A DNA stretch of 64,000 nt from Tsukamurella sp. 1534 (GTDB lineage: Bacteria; Actinomycetota; Actinomycetes; Mycobacteriales; Mycobacteriaceae): assembly GCF_000312385.1 (NCBI RefSeq), contig NZ_HE997628.1, positions 254,997-318,996 on the forward strand, given 5' to 3'. Under the pieces are notes generated by a model. The model did no database searches and had not been told where the DNA came from. It was given only the letters and a program-made list of their open reading frames with translations. The number at the start of each line of letters is the position of its first letter. The first letter of the stretch is position 1. The position numbers were made by a program, and so were the translations under genes. This document shows, in pieces, positions 27,639-37,238 of this stretch.

Positions 27639-29564
27639 GTGGTCGGCAGAATCTCGGAGCGTGACATCGCGGCGATCCGCGAGCGCGCGCGCATCGAGGA
27701 CGTGGTCGGCGAGTACGTGGCGCTGCGCCCCGCCGGCGTCGGGTCGATGAAGGGGCTGTGCCCATTCCACGACGAGAAGACCCCGTCGTTCCACGTGCGC
27801 CCCACCCAGGGCTTCTTCCACTGCTTCGGCTGCGGCGAGGGCGGCGACGTCATCTCCTTCCTGCAGAAAATCGAGCACGTCCCGTTCGTGGAGGCCGTGC
27901 AGCAGCTGGCCGACAAGGTGGGCATCCAGATCACCTACGAGGGCGGCGCACCCGGACCGAAGGTGGACCGCGGCACCCGGATGCGGCTGGTGGCCGCGAA
28001 CGCGGCCGCGCAGAAGTTCTACGCCGAGCAACTGCGGACCCCCGAGGCCGAGGCCGCCCGCGCGTACCTGCAGGAGCGCGATTTCACCGGCGAGGACGCC
28101 GAGTTCTACGGCTGCGGATACGCCCCGTCCGGCTGGGACACGATGACGAAGGCGTTGCTGCGCCAGGGATTCGAGGTCAAGGAGCTCGAGGCCGCGGGAC
28201 TCACCAAGCAGGGCCAGCGCGGACCCATCGACAGGTTCCACCGGCGCCTGCTGTGGCCGATCAAGAACCTGGGCGGCGACGTGATCGGCTTCGGCGCCCG
28301 CAAGTTGTTCGACGACGACAACCTGGGCAAGTACATGAACACCACCGAGACCATGCTCTACAAGAAGTCCCAGGTGCTGTTCGGTCTCGACCACGCCAAG
28401 AAGCACATCGCCAAGGGCCACCAGGTGGTGGTGGTCGAGGGCTACACCGACGTGATGGCCATGCACGCCGCCGGCGTGGAGACCGCCGTCGCCTCCTGCG
28501 GCACCGCCTTCGGTGAGGACCACGTCTCGCTGGTGCGTCGACTCATGATGGACGACAGCTACTTCCGCGGCGAGGTCATCTACACCTTCGACGGCGACGA
28601 CGCCGGCCGCGCCGCCGCGATGAAGGCCTTCGACGGCGACCAGAAGATCGCGGGGCAGACCTTCGTCGCCGTCGCTCCCGACGGCATGGACCCGTGCGAG
28701 CTGCGCCAGAAGCACGGCGACGAGGCGGTGCGCGACCTGATCGCGCAACGGGTTCCGATGTTCGAGTTCGCGGTGAAGACGCTCATCGCGGAGTTCGACC
28801 TCGACACCGCGGAGGGCCGCGTGCACGCGCTGCGCCGTTCGGTACCCGTGGTGGCGCGGATCAAGGACATGGCGCTGCGGGACGAGTACGCCCGGCAACT
28901 CGCCGGTTGGGTGGGCTGGGACGACGTGACGCAGGTGCTGCGCCGGGTCCGCGAGGAGTCCGCGAAGATCCGGCGCGGTCAGGGCCGGCCCGGGCCGGGT
29001 GCACCGGCACCGTCGAACAACCGGATCCGCGAGCCCGAGGCCCCGGCCCCGCAGGCCCGCCCGGCGGGGCCGCAGCGCCCCAACCCGGCGGACCCCGTGC
29101 TGTGGGTGCAGCGCGAGGTGCTCAAATGCGCCCTGCAGGTTCCTGCGTTGTGCGGCACCGTCTTCGACGCCCTCTCGGATGACATGTTCACCGACCCCGC
29201 GTACCGCGGCGTGCGGCTCGCGATCGAGAGCGCCGGCGGTATCGCCGCGGGAATGGGCGGCGCCGAGTGGGTGGACACCGTGGTGCGGCACGTGGACGGA
29301 CCCGTCCTCGAGCCCCTCGTGACCGAGTTGGCGGTGGAACCCCTACAGGTGCAGGAGGACCCGTCGCCCCGGTACGTCGAGAGCGTCATGGCGCGCCTGC
29401 AGGAGGTGTGGGTCGGCGGCCAGGTGGCCGACCTCAAGAGCAAGCTCAAGCGGATGTCTCCGAACGCGGACGACGACTACAACCGGCTGTTCGGCGACCT
29501 GGTGGCGCTGGAGTCCTACCGCCAGAGCCTGCTGAAGATGGCGGTGGGGGACGCCGAGTACTAG
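27639..29564 (+). CDS. dnaG: DNA primase DnaG
   Basis: Synthesises RNA primers at replication forks; 641 aa (639 in M. tuberculosis). CHC2 zinc ribbon: CPFHDEKTPSF ... HCFGCGEGGD. TOPRIM domain: VVVVEGYTDVMAMHAAG and TFDGDDAGRAAAMKAF. A Pro/Ala-rich linker (GPGAPAPSNNRIREPEAPAP) leads to the C-terminal DnaB-binding helical domain. GTG start; the stop overlaps the convergent neighbour's stop (CTAG). Confidence 0.95.
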   Translation: MVGRISERDIAAIRERARIEDVVGEYVALRPAGVGSMKGLCPFHDEKTPSFHVRPTQGFFHCFGCGEGGDVISFLQKIEHVPFVEAVQQLADKVGIQITYEGGAPGPKVDRGTRMRLVAANAAAQKFYAEQLRTPEAEAARAYLQERDFTGEDAEFYGCGYAPSGWDTMTKALLRQGFEVKELEAAGLTKQGQRGPIDRFHRRLLWPIKNLGGDVIGFGARKLFDDDNLGKYMNTTETMLYKKSQVLFGLDHAKKHIAKGHQVVVVEGYTDVMAMHAAGVETAVASCGTAFGEDHVSLVRRLMMDDSYFRGEVIYTFDGDDAGRAAAMKAFDGDQKIAGQTFVAVAPDGMDPCELRQKHGDEAVRDLIAQRVPMFEFAVKTLIAEFDLDTAEGRVHALRRSVPVVARIKDMALRDEYARQLAGWVGWDDVTQVLRRVREESAKIRRGQGRPGPGAPAPSNNRIREPEAPAPQARPAGPQRPNPADPVLWVQREVLKCALQVPALCGTVFDALSDDMFTDPAYRGVRLAIESAGGIAAGMGGAEWVDTVVRHVDGPVLEPLVTELAVEPLQVQEDPSPRYVESVMARLQEVWVGGQVADLKSKLKRMSPNADDDYNRLFGDLVALESYRQSLLKMAVGDAEY

Positions 29565-29803
29565 TCGAGGTCCGTCTTCGGCGAGTACACCACCGTCTTC
29601 GGGTCGATCTCGCGCATGGTGCGCATCTGCGGATCGGGGTTGAGCTGCTCGGCCAGCTTGCGGCGCCCCACCTCGACGGCCTTCTTCGTGGCGGGGCTCG
29701 TGGCGATGGCCTTCGCGGTGCGATTGATCTGCTCGTACCGGCGCCGGCCCGCCTTGGTGCCCAGCACGTAGCCCGCGCCTGCGGCGATAACCAGACGGAT
29801 CAT
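29561..29803 (-). CDS. Small YtxH-like membrane-anchored protein
   Basis: 80 aa. One short N-terminal hydrophobic segment (MIRLVIAAGAGYVLGTKAGRRRYEQI) with the GxxLG-TKAGR-RYEQI pattern seen in YtxH-like proteins, then a polar helix. M. tuberculosis has a similar small gene (Rv2342) opposite dnaG. Its TAG and that of dnaG share bases. Role unknown. Confidence 0.75.
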   Translation of the reverse strand: MIRLVIAAGAGYVLGTKAGRRRYEQINRTAKAIATSPATKKAVEVGRRKLAEQLNPDPQMRTMREIDPKTVVYSPKTDLD

Positions 29804-29836
29804 GGGGCCATGCTACCCGCCGGATAGTGTCGGTCC

Positions 29837-30592
29837 GTGACCTCCTACCCGCCCGCCGAGTCCACCGCGGCGTTCGCCGCGAACATCGCCGCCGTCCGCG
29901 CCCGGATCGACGCCGCGGCCGCCCGGGTGGGCCGCGCACCGTCGGACGTGCGGCTGCTGCCCGTGAGCAAGACGGTGCCCCAGGAACGCCTCCGTCTCGC
30001 GGTGGCCGCCGGATGCCGCGAGCTGGGCGAGAACAAGGTGCAGGAGGCCAAGCGCAAGCACTCCGAGATGGCCGACCTGGACGTGGCGTGGGCCGTGATC
30101 GGGCACCTGCAGACCAACAAGGCCAAGGACGTGGCGGCGTTCGCCGCCGAGTTCCAGGCCCTCGACAGCGTGCGGGTCGCCGACGCGCTGGACCGCCGCC
30201 TGCAGATGCTGGGGCGGTCCCTCGACGTGTACGTCCAGGTGAACACATCGGAGGAGGAATCCAAGTACGGGCTCGCCACCGCCGACGTGCCCGGCTTCCT
30301 GGCCGAGTTGCCGGCCTTCTCGGCGTTGCGGGTGCGGGGGTTCATGACGCTCGCGGAGTTCTCCACCGACGAGGCGCGGGTGCGCGCTTGCTTCCGCAGG
30401 CTGCACGAACTGCGGGACGCCGCCGCGGACCCCGGCCTGGGCGAACTGTCGATGGGGATGTCCGGCGACTACGAGATCGCCGTCGAGGAGGGCGCCACCT
30501 GTGTGCGGGTGGGGCAGGCCGTGTTCGGGTCGCGCGCCCTCCCCGACAGCCACTACTGGCCGACGGGGACTGAGACGACGCCGCCCCGGTGA
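29837..30592 (+). CDS. PLP homeostasis protein (YggS/PROSC family)
   Basis: 251 aa from GTG 29837. Fold type III PLP-binding barrel without the catalytic domain of Ala racemase. The PLP lysine is in LLPVSKTVP; also GENKVQEAKRKH, HLQTNKAKD, and the phosphate-binding end MGMSGDYEIAVEEGATCVRVG. Maintains vitamin B6 and amino-acid balance. Usually in the yggS-sepF-divIVA cell-division cluster in actinobacteria, but here it stands alone beside dnaG. Confidence 0.88.
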   Translation: MTSYPPAESTAAFAANIAAVRARIDAAAARVGRAPSDVRLLPVSKTVPQERLRLAVAAGCRELGENKVQEAKRKHSEMADLDVAWAVIGHLQTNKAKDVAAFAAEFQALDSVRVADALDRRLQMLGRSLDVYVQVNTSEEESKYGLATADVPGFLAELPAFSALRVRGFMTLAEFSTDEARVRACFRRLHELRDAAADPGLGELSMGMSGDYEIAVEEGATCVRVGQAVFGSRALPDSHYWPTGTETTPPR

Positions 30593-30613
30593 CGCGAGGC
30601 GTTCACCGGGGCG
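30582..30613. terminator. Hairpin between convergent yggS-like gene and gap
   Basis: CGCCCCGGTG-N12-CACCGGGGCG, a perfect 10-bp stem, overlapping the last codons and stop of the PLP protein gene and ending 14 bases before the gap stop. No T run. Probable shared terminator. Confidence 0.5.
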
Positions 30614-30626
30614 GGAGTCGAAAGGC

Positions 30627-32159
<1,533 letters not shown>

Positions 32160-32357
32160 TATGCGCGAGCGGCTCGCGGCCATGGGCGGGGGAGTGTATA
32201 AGCGTGACGAGGTTCGCGCTCGGCGTACGATTCGAGGCGCCGACGGTGCGCGGTGCGCTCGTCGGGTTGGGGGAGTGATCGCGTGGTGCGCTAGATTCGT
32301 TCCCCCACGTGCCATCGTCACCCGAGCGAGACACCCGAGCGAACAGTTCCGAACACC

Positions 32358-32564
32358 ATGTCCTCCGTGCAGATCCTCACCACCGTCGTCGCGCCGACGG
32401 GATGGGACGCCGCGGCCATCCGCGATTACGCGCGGTACAAGCTGTGGGAGACCGAGCCGGCGCGCCGGCGGCGCTGGCCGATTCTGACGGAGCTGCAGGA
32501 GTTCGAGCGCAGATCGAACCACACGACCGTGTGGCGGGTCAGGCACACCCTCTCCGTGACGTAG
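32358..32564 (+). CDS. Small hypothetical protein
   Basis: 68 codons from ATG, with a possible -10 TAGATT at 32291. The peptide (SVQILTTVVAPTGWDAAAIRDYARYKLWETE) has a balanced composition and an amphipathic helix, unlike shadow frames nearby. Not recognised. No partner gene; the nearest genes point away or converge. Confidence 0.4.
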   Translation: MSSVQILTTVVAPTGWDAAAIRDYARYKLWETEPARRRRWPILTELQEFERRSNHTTVWRVRHTLSVT

Positions 32565-32626
32565 CGGCGGGTGCGGAGGGCGGCGCGGCGCGCCCGCGTC
32601 GACGGTTCGGCGACGGTCAACAAAGG

Positions 32627-33721
32627 TCAACAGGGTCGGGATCGGTCGGCGAGTGTGCGCTCGATGAGATCCGCCGCCTCGGCGGGTGCGAGGTGATTCG
32701 TGTCGACCACCAGGTCGTGATCGCCCGAGTGGCGGAAGCGGGCCGCCTCCCGGTTGGCACGATCGGCGACGACCCGCTGTCGATCCGGCCCGATGCCGAG
32801 GAGTTCGTCGCCGGGGAGGCGTCCCGTGCTCGTCTGCGACCGCAGCGCCACCCGATCGGCGAGGGGCTCGGCGTCCGCGTCCAGGAGGACTCGCGTCACC
32901 GGTCCGCCGCCGCGGGCATCGGCTACCAGACCCGGGTCCCGCGTCACCGCGATGATGTCGGTCGCGCCCGCGTCCGCGTACCCCAGGGTCACGGCCGCGT
33001 ACGCGTTCGCGTGCACGCGCCGGGAGTAGGCGGGCCCGTGGAAGCCGAGCTGTTCGACGTCGATGAACGCGGTGGCCCGGCCCGTCGCCCAGCGGCGCCG
33101 GACCAGTTCCCACCCGACGGTGGACTTGCCGGCCGCGGTGGCTCCGTGGAGCACCGTCGTCGGTATCGGGGCCGCGGGTACGGACGGTGCCGGGACCAAC
33201 GGGGCGTCGCTGATCGCGCAGTGCCGGTCGAGCAGATCGTGTGCGACCTCGTCGACGCCGGCCCGTGTGGTGTCGACGGAGTCGCCGGTACCGGTGTCGT
33301 ACCGCTCGGCGACCGAGGCCAGTTCGGCGAGGGTCTCGGGGTCCGATCCGCGGGCCAGGTAGCGCCGCCGCAGCTCGGCCCAGTCGCAGTGGAGTCGTAC
33401 GTGGGTCGGGTCGACGCCCGCCGCCGACGCGCGCTCCTCGAACCGCGTGATGCCGACCTCCGGGTCGACGATCCCCGAGACGATCATCTGCCGGAGCCCG
33501 CAGTCCCGGAGCGACTCGATCAGTCGCGCGGCGTTCGCCTCCTTCACGAGGTGCGGCGCCGCACCCGAGAGACGTTCGAAGGGGCCCAGCATCCCGAGCT
33601 GATCGATGTCGACGTATGCGGCGTTCCTGCCCGCCGCGGTGAGGAGTTCGAAGACCCGCCAGCCCGTGGTGGTCTTGCCCGTTCCCGGCGCGCCGCTGAT
33701 CCAGAGTGCGGATGTCCTCAC
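32627..33721 (-). CDS. Protein with two tandem P-loop kinase-like domains
   Basis: 364 aa, cytoplasmic. Two homologous halves: Walker A GAPGTGKTT at 10-18 with DIDQLG at 38-43, and Walker A GATAAGKST at 193-201 with DVEQLG at 221-226, the same 28-residue spacing. Both halves resemble small AAA/adenylate-kinase-like P-loop proteins (compare shikimate or chloramphenicol kinase folds). The halves are joined by a Pro/Ala linker (about 173-187). Probably arose by internal duplication. Substrate unknown. Lies just outside the left end of the tRNA-linked island. Confidence 0.75.
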   Translation of the reverse strand: MRTSALWISGAPGTGKTTTGWRVFELLTAAGRNAAYVDIDQLGMLGPFERLSGAAPHLVKEANAARLIESLRDCGLRQMIVSGIVDPEVGITRFEERASAAGVDPTHVRLHCDWAELRRRYLARGSDPETLAELASVAERYDTGTGDSVDTTRAGVDEVAHDLLDRHCAISDAPLVPAPSVPAAPIPTTVLHGATAAGKSTVGWELVRRRWATGRATAFIDVEQLGFHGPAYSRRVHANAYAAVTLGYADAGATDIIAVTRDPGLVADARGGGPVTRVLLDADAEPLADRVALRSQTSTGRLPGDELLGIGPDRQRVVADRANREAARFRHSGDHDLVVDTNHLAPAEAADLIERTLADRSRPC

Positions 33722-33785
33722 GGAGACAACGTATCCGGCGCCGCAAGCGATTAACCGTGTCAGCCGCCGGGTGCGTGTGGTGGTT

Positions 33786-33824
33786 CAGGCGGGGCGCGAC
33801 CCCGCGACCTACGGATGATGAGTC
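33786..33824 (-). repeat. Degenerate copy of the tRNA-Met 3' half (att-like)
   Basis: Matches 40674-40712 at 36 of 39 positions, including an uninterrupted 16-base CCCGCGACCTACGGAT. It covers the anticodon-stem 3' side, variable loop and T arm. The T-loop is altered (TTCGAG becomes GTCGCG) and no 5' half is present, so it is not a functional tRNA. Interpreted as the distal attachment site. Confidence 0.7.
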
Positions 33825-33971
33825 AGTAGTCCGCGATGCGGGCCAGTCATCTCGACCTCGCTCGGTCTTGTGACCTGCGAATAGTGGATGATTCAGCGCT
33901 GTATGGTCCCGGATAATCCAGTTCGGTCGTACGGAGTTGAGGCAACGATGAGGCACCGAGCCTCGAGGAGG

Positions 33972-34376
33972 TCACCGGCGCCTGGGCGCTGGCACGCACG
34001 TTGGTTCGTTTCCGGGATCGACCTCGACCCCTACGTCGGAAACCCCCGACCGTACAACCGTGTTGACGCCGATACCCGCGTGCGCGGCGGAACTGGCCGG
34101 GCTCGATCGACCCGCTGCGGTGAGGGTGGTGTAGAGGCCGCGGACGAAGTCGGAGTCCACGCGGGCCCCAAGGTTGTCGATCACGTACTGGGCGGCATCG
34201 CGCAGATCCTCGAGGAGGCTGCGGTCGGGGCGTGAGGTGACGTCGTCGAGGTTGCCCGAGCGGGCGAAGTTCTCCGTGCCGAGCTGGTCGGTGGACAGGC
34301 CATCGAAGGCCTTGCCGGAGGAGTGCACAATGCCGGCCAGGTCCCCGATGGTGAGGTTCTCGTTGCCCGTCGCGTG
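33972..34376 (-). pseudogene. Truncated fragment, possibly Fic/Doc-like N-terminal region
   Basis: An open segment starting right after an in-frame stop at 34377, with no start codon matching its coding content: HATGNENLTIGDLAGIVHSSG, then LLEDLRDAAQYVIDNL and DFVRGLYTTLT. The helical pattern followed by an x-IGV-x-T segment recalls the N-terminal helices of Fic/Doc proteins, but the HPFxxGNGR active motif is absent. Reads as the remains of a decayed gene. The family guess is weak. Confidence 0.3.
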
Positions 34377-34547
34377 TCAGCGTAGTTTGCGGGCGCGACG
34401 TGCGGCCTCTGGCGCGCGGTCACGGACGAGGCGATGCCACGGTACCGGCAGCTCTGAACTGCGCTGATCAGTCGAAGCTTGCGTACAGATTTCCATGCCT
34501 CATACTCCTGCGCCCCGGGATGTCCGGGCCACTATGAAGGAGGCACC

Positions 34548-34689
34548 GTGCATCGCAACTTCGAACGACTGCCCTGGTTCTTTCCTTGCCTTGATGTTCT
34601 TGGTCGCGTTCGGCGGCTCGCTCTGGCTTTGGACGACCAGCGGCGCGGCCCTGCGCTTCGCCGGAAACGCGCTCGGCCTCGGAGGCTAG
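34548..34689 (+). pseudogene. Possible small membrane protein gene with a frameshift
   Basis: A near-perfect RBS (AAGGAGG) precedes GTG 34548, which begins HRNFERLPWFF. The adjacent frame then supplies a good membrane helix and short tail (FLALMFLVAFGGSLWLWTTS ... NALGLGG, TAG at 34687). A single-base shift near 34585 would join them into a ~46-residue one-helix protein. Either a disrupted gene or a sequencing error. Confidence 0.3.
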
Positions 34690-35127
34690 AGCAGTTGCTG
34701 GCCGGGGCGGATCCACAACAGGGCGGACTCCGCCTCGGCCGTCCGGGCGAAGCAGATGCGGTGCTGGCCGATGATCGACCTGGCAGAACATCCAGAGCGG
34801 AGGTTGGCGACGCGCTGAGGGGAGGTGGCTGGAGAGTGCTGTTGCATAAGGGGTGAGGCACGCCTTGAGGCGGAGCTCGGCGAATGCGAGTGATCCGTAT
34901 CACTGGAGATCTCTGCGGTTAGCGATGCAGAAGACCTCGGCAGGATGCTCTTGACCAGCTAAAACGGGAGGCCTGGTCCGTGTTGACGGGAATGCGATAT
35001 CGAGAGTTCTGGATGTGTCGATTGCGTAACGATCGTACGTAGGGCTTCTGATAATCCCGAAGGTCTGATTCTCTGTTACAGAAGTTGTTCATGAGACTGT
35101 AGTGAACTCAGTGAGGATGGGGTCAGC

Positions 35128-36264
35128 GTGATCAGTACTGGAGCGAACCGGACTGTGAGGCAGGGCAACCTCGAGCAGCGTCGCCGAGACAGAGGGGTCC
35201 GCAAGAGGCTTTGGAAGGCCGGAGCGTTCGGTGTCGTCGGGGCCACAGTGCTCGCGGGTGGCGTCGTCGCGGCGGCACCACCGGCGGCGGACAAGGCGCC
35301 GCGGCCCGGAGCCGTCCGGACGGGCTTGTTCGCCGACACCTCCCGAGCTCTGGAGACTCGCGAGGGGTACGTGATTAGGGCGTGGAAGTACGGGGAGGAA
35401 CTGCGGTCGATCATCCCGCTCGGTCGTGCCCTGAACACGTATGAGGCGATCGTCTCGATCGCCGGCGAGGGCCTGATCGAGTTCAAAGACCCGAAAAACA
35501 AGCCGAAGGTGCCGATCCGTAGCGCGTCGATCACGGTGGGTCTGACGTTGGCGTGTGCTGCGACACCGCAGAATCTGCAGATCGGCGGAACCTTGTCGAA
35601 TGCGGTGAACGCGTCGGTGACGCCGTCGCTAGCGGGCACTGTCGGCGCCACCGCTGGCGGCCAGGGTGGTTCGAGCGGCGGTCAGGGCAGCGGCTCGGTG
35701 AACGGGTCCATCACCCCGGGCGTCTCGGGAACGCTCGGCGACACGGTCACCACGTCGGGGACCATGACCGGCACCATCGCACCGGGAACGTCGAAGGACT
35801 TCCCGATCGCCAAGAAGAGCCTCGCCGGCCAATCCGGGTACGTGGTGACCAAGGAGACGCGGATCGCGATGGACTCGTGCCTCGGTGGCGCGCAGGTCCG
35901 GGCGTATGCCACGGCGACTCTGTCGACCGATCAGGGCGATTCCGCGATCACGACGTACGGCAAGCCGCTGTTCATCGAGCGCGACAATCCCGGTCCCGCG
36001 AAGAACCCGCCGAAGATCAGCGAGGATCCGAAGCCGGCCCCGGCTCCGGCTGTCGCGGGAACCGCGATCGCCGCCAAGAAGACCGAGCCGGTCAAGCCAG
36101 CTCCGAAGCCGGCCGCTCCGGCCTCGAGGCCCGTCGGCACGGCGTCGAAGCCGGTCGATGTGTCCTCGCCGAAGCCCGCACCGGCGCCGAAGCCGGCCAC
36201 CGCACCGCCGGCGAAGCGCGGCTCGGCGAAACCTGCCACCGAACAGCTGGTGCAGGCCCGGTGA
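35128..36264 (+). CDS. MspA-like porin family protein with Pro/Ala/Lys-rich tail
   Basis: 378 aa, GTG start with GAGG upstream. Residues 1-50: basic region and hydrophobic signal (AFGVVGATVLAGGVVAAA). Residues ~65-290 show an MspA-type layout: alternating strands, a central Gly/Ser-rich segment, and the end QVRAYATATLSTDQGDSAITTYGKPLFI, close to the MspA C-terminal strand pattern. Residues ~295-378 are a PAPKPA-type disordered tail not found in MspA porins, perhaps wall-spanning. Placement in the family is by pattern only. Heads the island gene group. Confidence 0.55.
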   Translation: MISTGANRTVRQGNLEQRRRDRGVRKRLWKAGAFGVVGATVLAGGVVAAAPPAADKAPRPGAVRTGLFADTSRALETREGYVIRAWKYGEELRSIIPLGRALNTYEAIVSIAGEGLIEFKDPKNKPKVPIRSASITVGLTLACAATPQNLQIGGTLSNAVNASVTPSLAGTVGATAGGQGGSSGGQGSGSVNGSITPGVSGTLGDTVTTSGTMTGTIAPGTSKDFPIAKKSLAGQSGYVVTKETRIAMDSCLGGAQVRAYATATLSTDQGDSAITTYGKPLFIERDNPGPAKNPPKISEDPKPAPAPAVAGTAIAAKKTEPVKPAPKPAAPASRPVGTASKPVDVSSPKPAPAPKPATAPPAKRGSAKPATEQLVQAR

Positions 36265-36294
36265 CCGCGCGCCGCCGAGCAGGGGAGCGGACTC

Positions 36295-36516
36295 ATGGCT
36301 GAACAGGGACGCGGGAGCGTGCTCAAGGACGCGCTGGGCTTCGCCGCGGGCGCCGTGCTGATCCTGTGCTGCGCCGTGACGCTCCCGCAACTGCCGAAGG
36401 CGGTCGAGGCCATCGGGCCGTGGCCTGTGTGGGGCGGGTTCTTCGTCGTCACGATGGTCGCGGGCTGGCTGTTCTGGTCGAACATTCAGAACCTCTACGA
36501 CCGCCTGAAACGATGA
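36295..36516 (+). CDS. Small protein with two membrane helices
   Basis: 73 aa: LGFAAGAVLILCCAVTLPQL and WGGFFVVTMVAGWLFWSNI are two predicted helices, ending in NLYDRLKR. Thirty bases after the porin-like gene and overlapping the next gene (ATGA), so part of one transcript. Not recognised; possibly a small accessory subunit. Confidence 0.6.
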   Translation: MAEQGRGSVLKDALGFAAGAVLILCCAVTLPQLPKAVEAIGPWPVWGGFFVVTMVAGWLFWSNIQNLYDRLKR

Positions 36517-36995
36517 CGAATCCCGGCGAGCTGAACTTGGCCCAGGCGTTGCAGCGGGCGTTCATCGAGGCCGGCGAGCCGAGCATCAGCTCGGTCGCGA
36601 CCGGGTCGGGCGTCTCCCGCCAGCGCCTGTCGGCGTGGCGGTCGGGCCGGCACGTCCCCTCGCGATTCGAGGACCTCGAGCCCGTTGTCGCGTATCTGCA
36701 CCTCGCCGGTGACAGCTCGAGCGACCCTACGGACGGTTCGCTGGGTGCCGAGCGGGTCACCCTCTGGGAGGCAGAGCACTGGAGGCAGGCATGGACTCGC
36801 TCGCTCACGGCCGGACCGGGCGGAGACGCCGGCGAGAGGGGGCGAGGTGGCGCGAACGCCCCGGCTCCACTGGCCGAGGATCCGCCGGACGAGTACGACC
36901 GCAAGCCACTCGCTCTCGCCGTCGTCACCCTTCTGGTCCTCCTCGTCGCGGCCCTCGCGGTCGGGGCGTTCTTCTTGAGCAAGGCCTACATCTGA
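36513..36995 (+). CDS. Helix-turn-helix protein with C-terminal membrane anchor
   Basis: 160 aa. N-terminal XRE-like HTH (PSISSVATGSGVSRQRLSAW), Arg/Gly/Pro-rich middle, and one C-terminal transmembrane helix (LALAVVTLLVLLVAALAVGAFFL). The combination suggests a membrane-tethered DNA-binding regulator, perhaps similar in layout to RodZ- or CadC-like proteins in reverse order. Coupled to the preceding membrane gene. Function unknown. Confidence 0.6.
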   Translation: MTNPGELNLAQALQRAFIEAGEPSISSVATGSGVSRQRLSAWRSGRHVPSRFEDLEPVVAYLHLAGDSSSDPTDGSLGAERVTLWEAEHWRQAWTRSLTAGPGGDAGERGRGGANAPAPLAEDPPDEYDRKPLALAVVTLLVLLVAALAVGAFFLSKAYI

Positions 36996-37009
36996 TGGTG
37001 CTGGAGGCC

Positions 37010-37126
37010 GCAAGACCGCAAGACCCGCGCCTCTTGCAGGCTGCCGGACAGCTTCCCTCCAGGTCACGGCTTGGCCACGGAAATCGCTGTGACCAGCAGT
37101 CCAGTGCCGCAAGACCGCGCAAGACC
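37010..37126 (+). repeat. Four direct GCAAGACC repeats (iteron-like)
   Basis: GCAAGACC occurs at 37010, 37018, 37109 and 37119, as two close pairs about 100 bases apart in the same orientation. An inverted pair GGTCAC/GTGACC lies between them. This is the intergenic region before the large modular protein gene. Could be a regulator array, perhaps for the adjacent HTH protein, or relic iterons of a replication origin. Confidence 0.45.
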
Positions 37127-37238
37127 CCGCCGGAACGTTGAACCCGCGCCCCGCGCCGTGCTCTGGTGAACCCACTCCCCGCTGATCGTGAACACCGCAC
37201 CGATCGGCACCCGCTTCTCCTCACGAAACGAGGCACAC

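Larger units (their letters stand above)
33825..35127. other. Gene-poor left part of the island
   Basis: 1.3 kb without a complete credible gene. It holds one coding fragment on the minus strand (33972-34376) and a possibly frameshifted small membrane frame (34548-34689). From about 34,860 onward the DNA is AT-richer and non-coding up to the porin-like gene, with a GAGG RBS just before 35128. A small hairpin CCCGG-N5-CCGGG lies near 34515. Confidence 0.5.

Noticed and set aside
32160-33956. Long open extension upstream of GAPDH on the minus strand (over 1,100 codons in total)
   Set aside because: High-GC stop-poor frame antisense or out of frame to the P-loop gene; homology begins only at ATG 32159.
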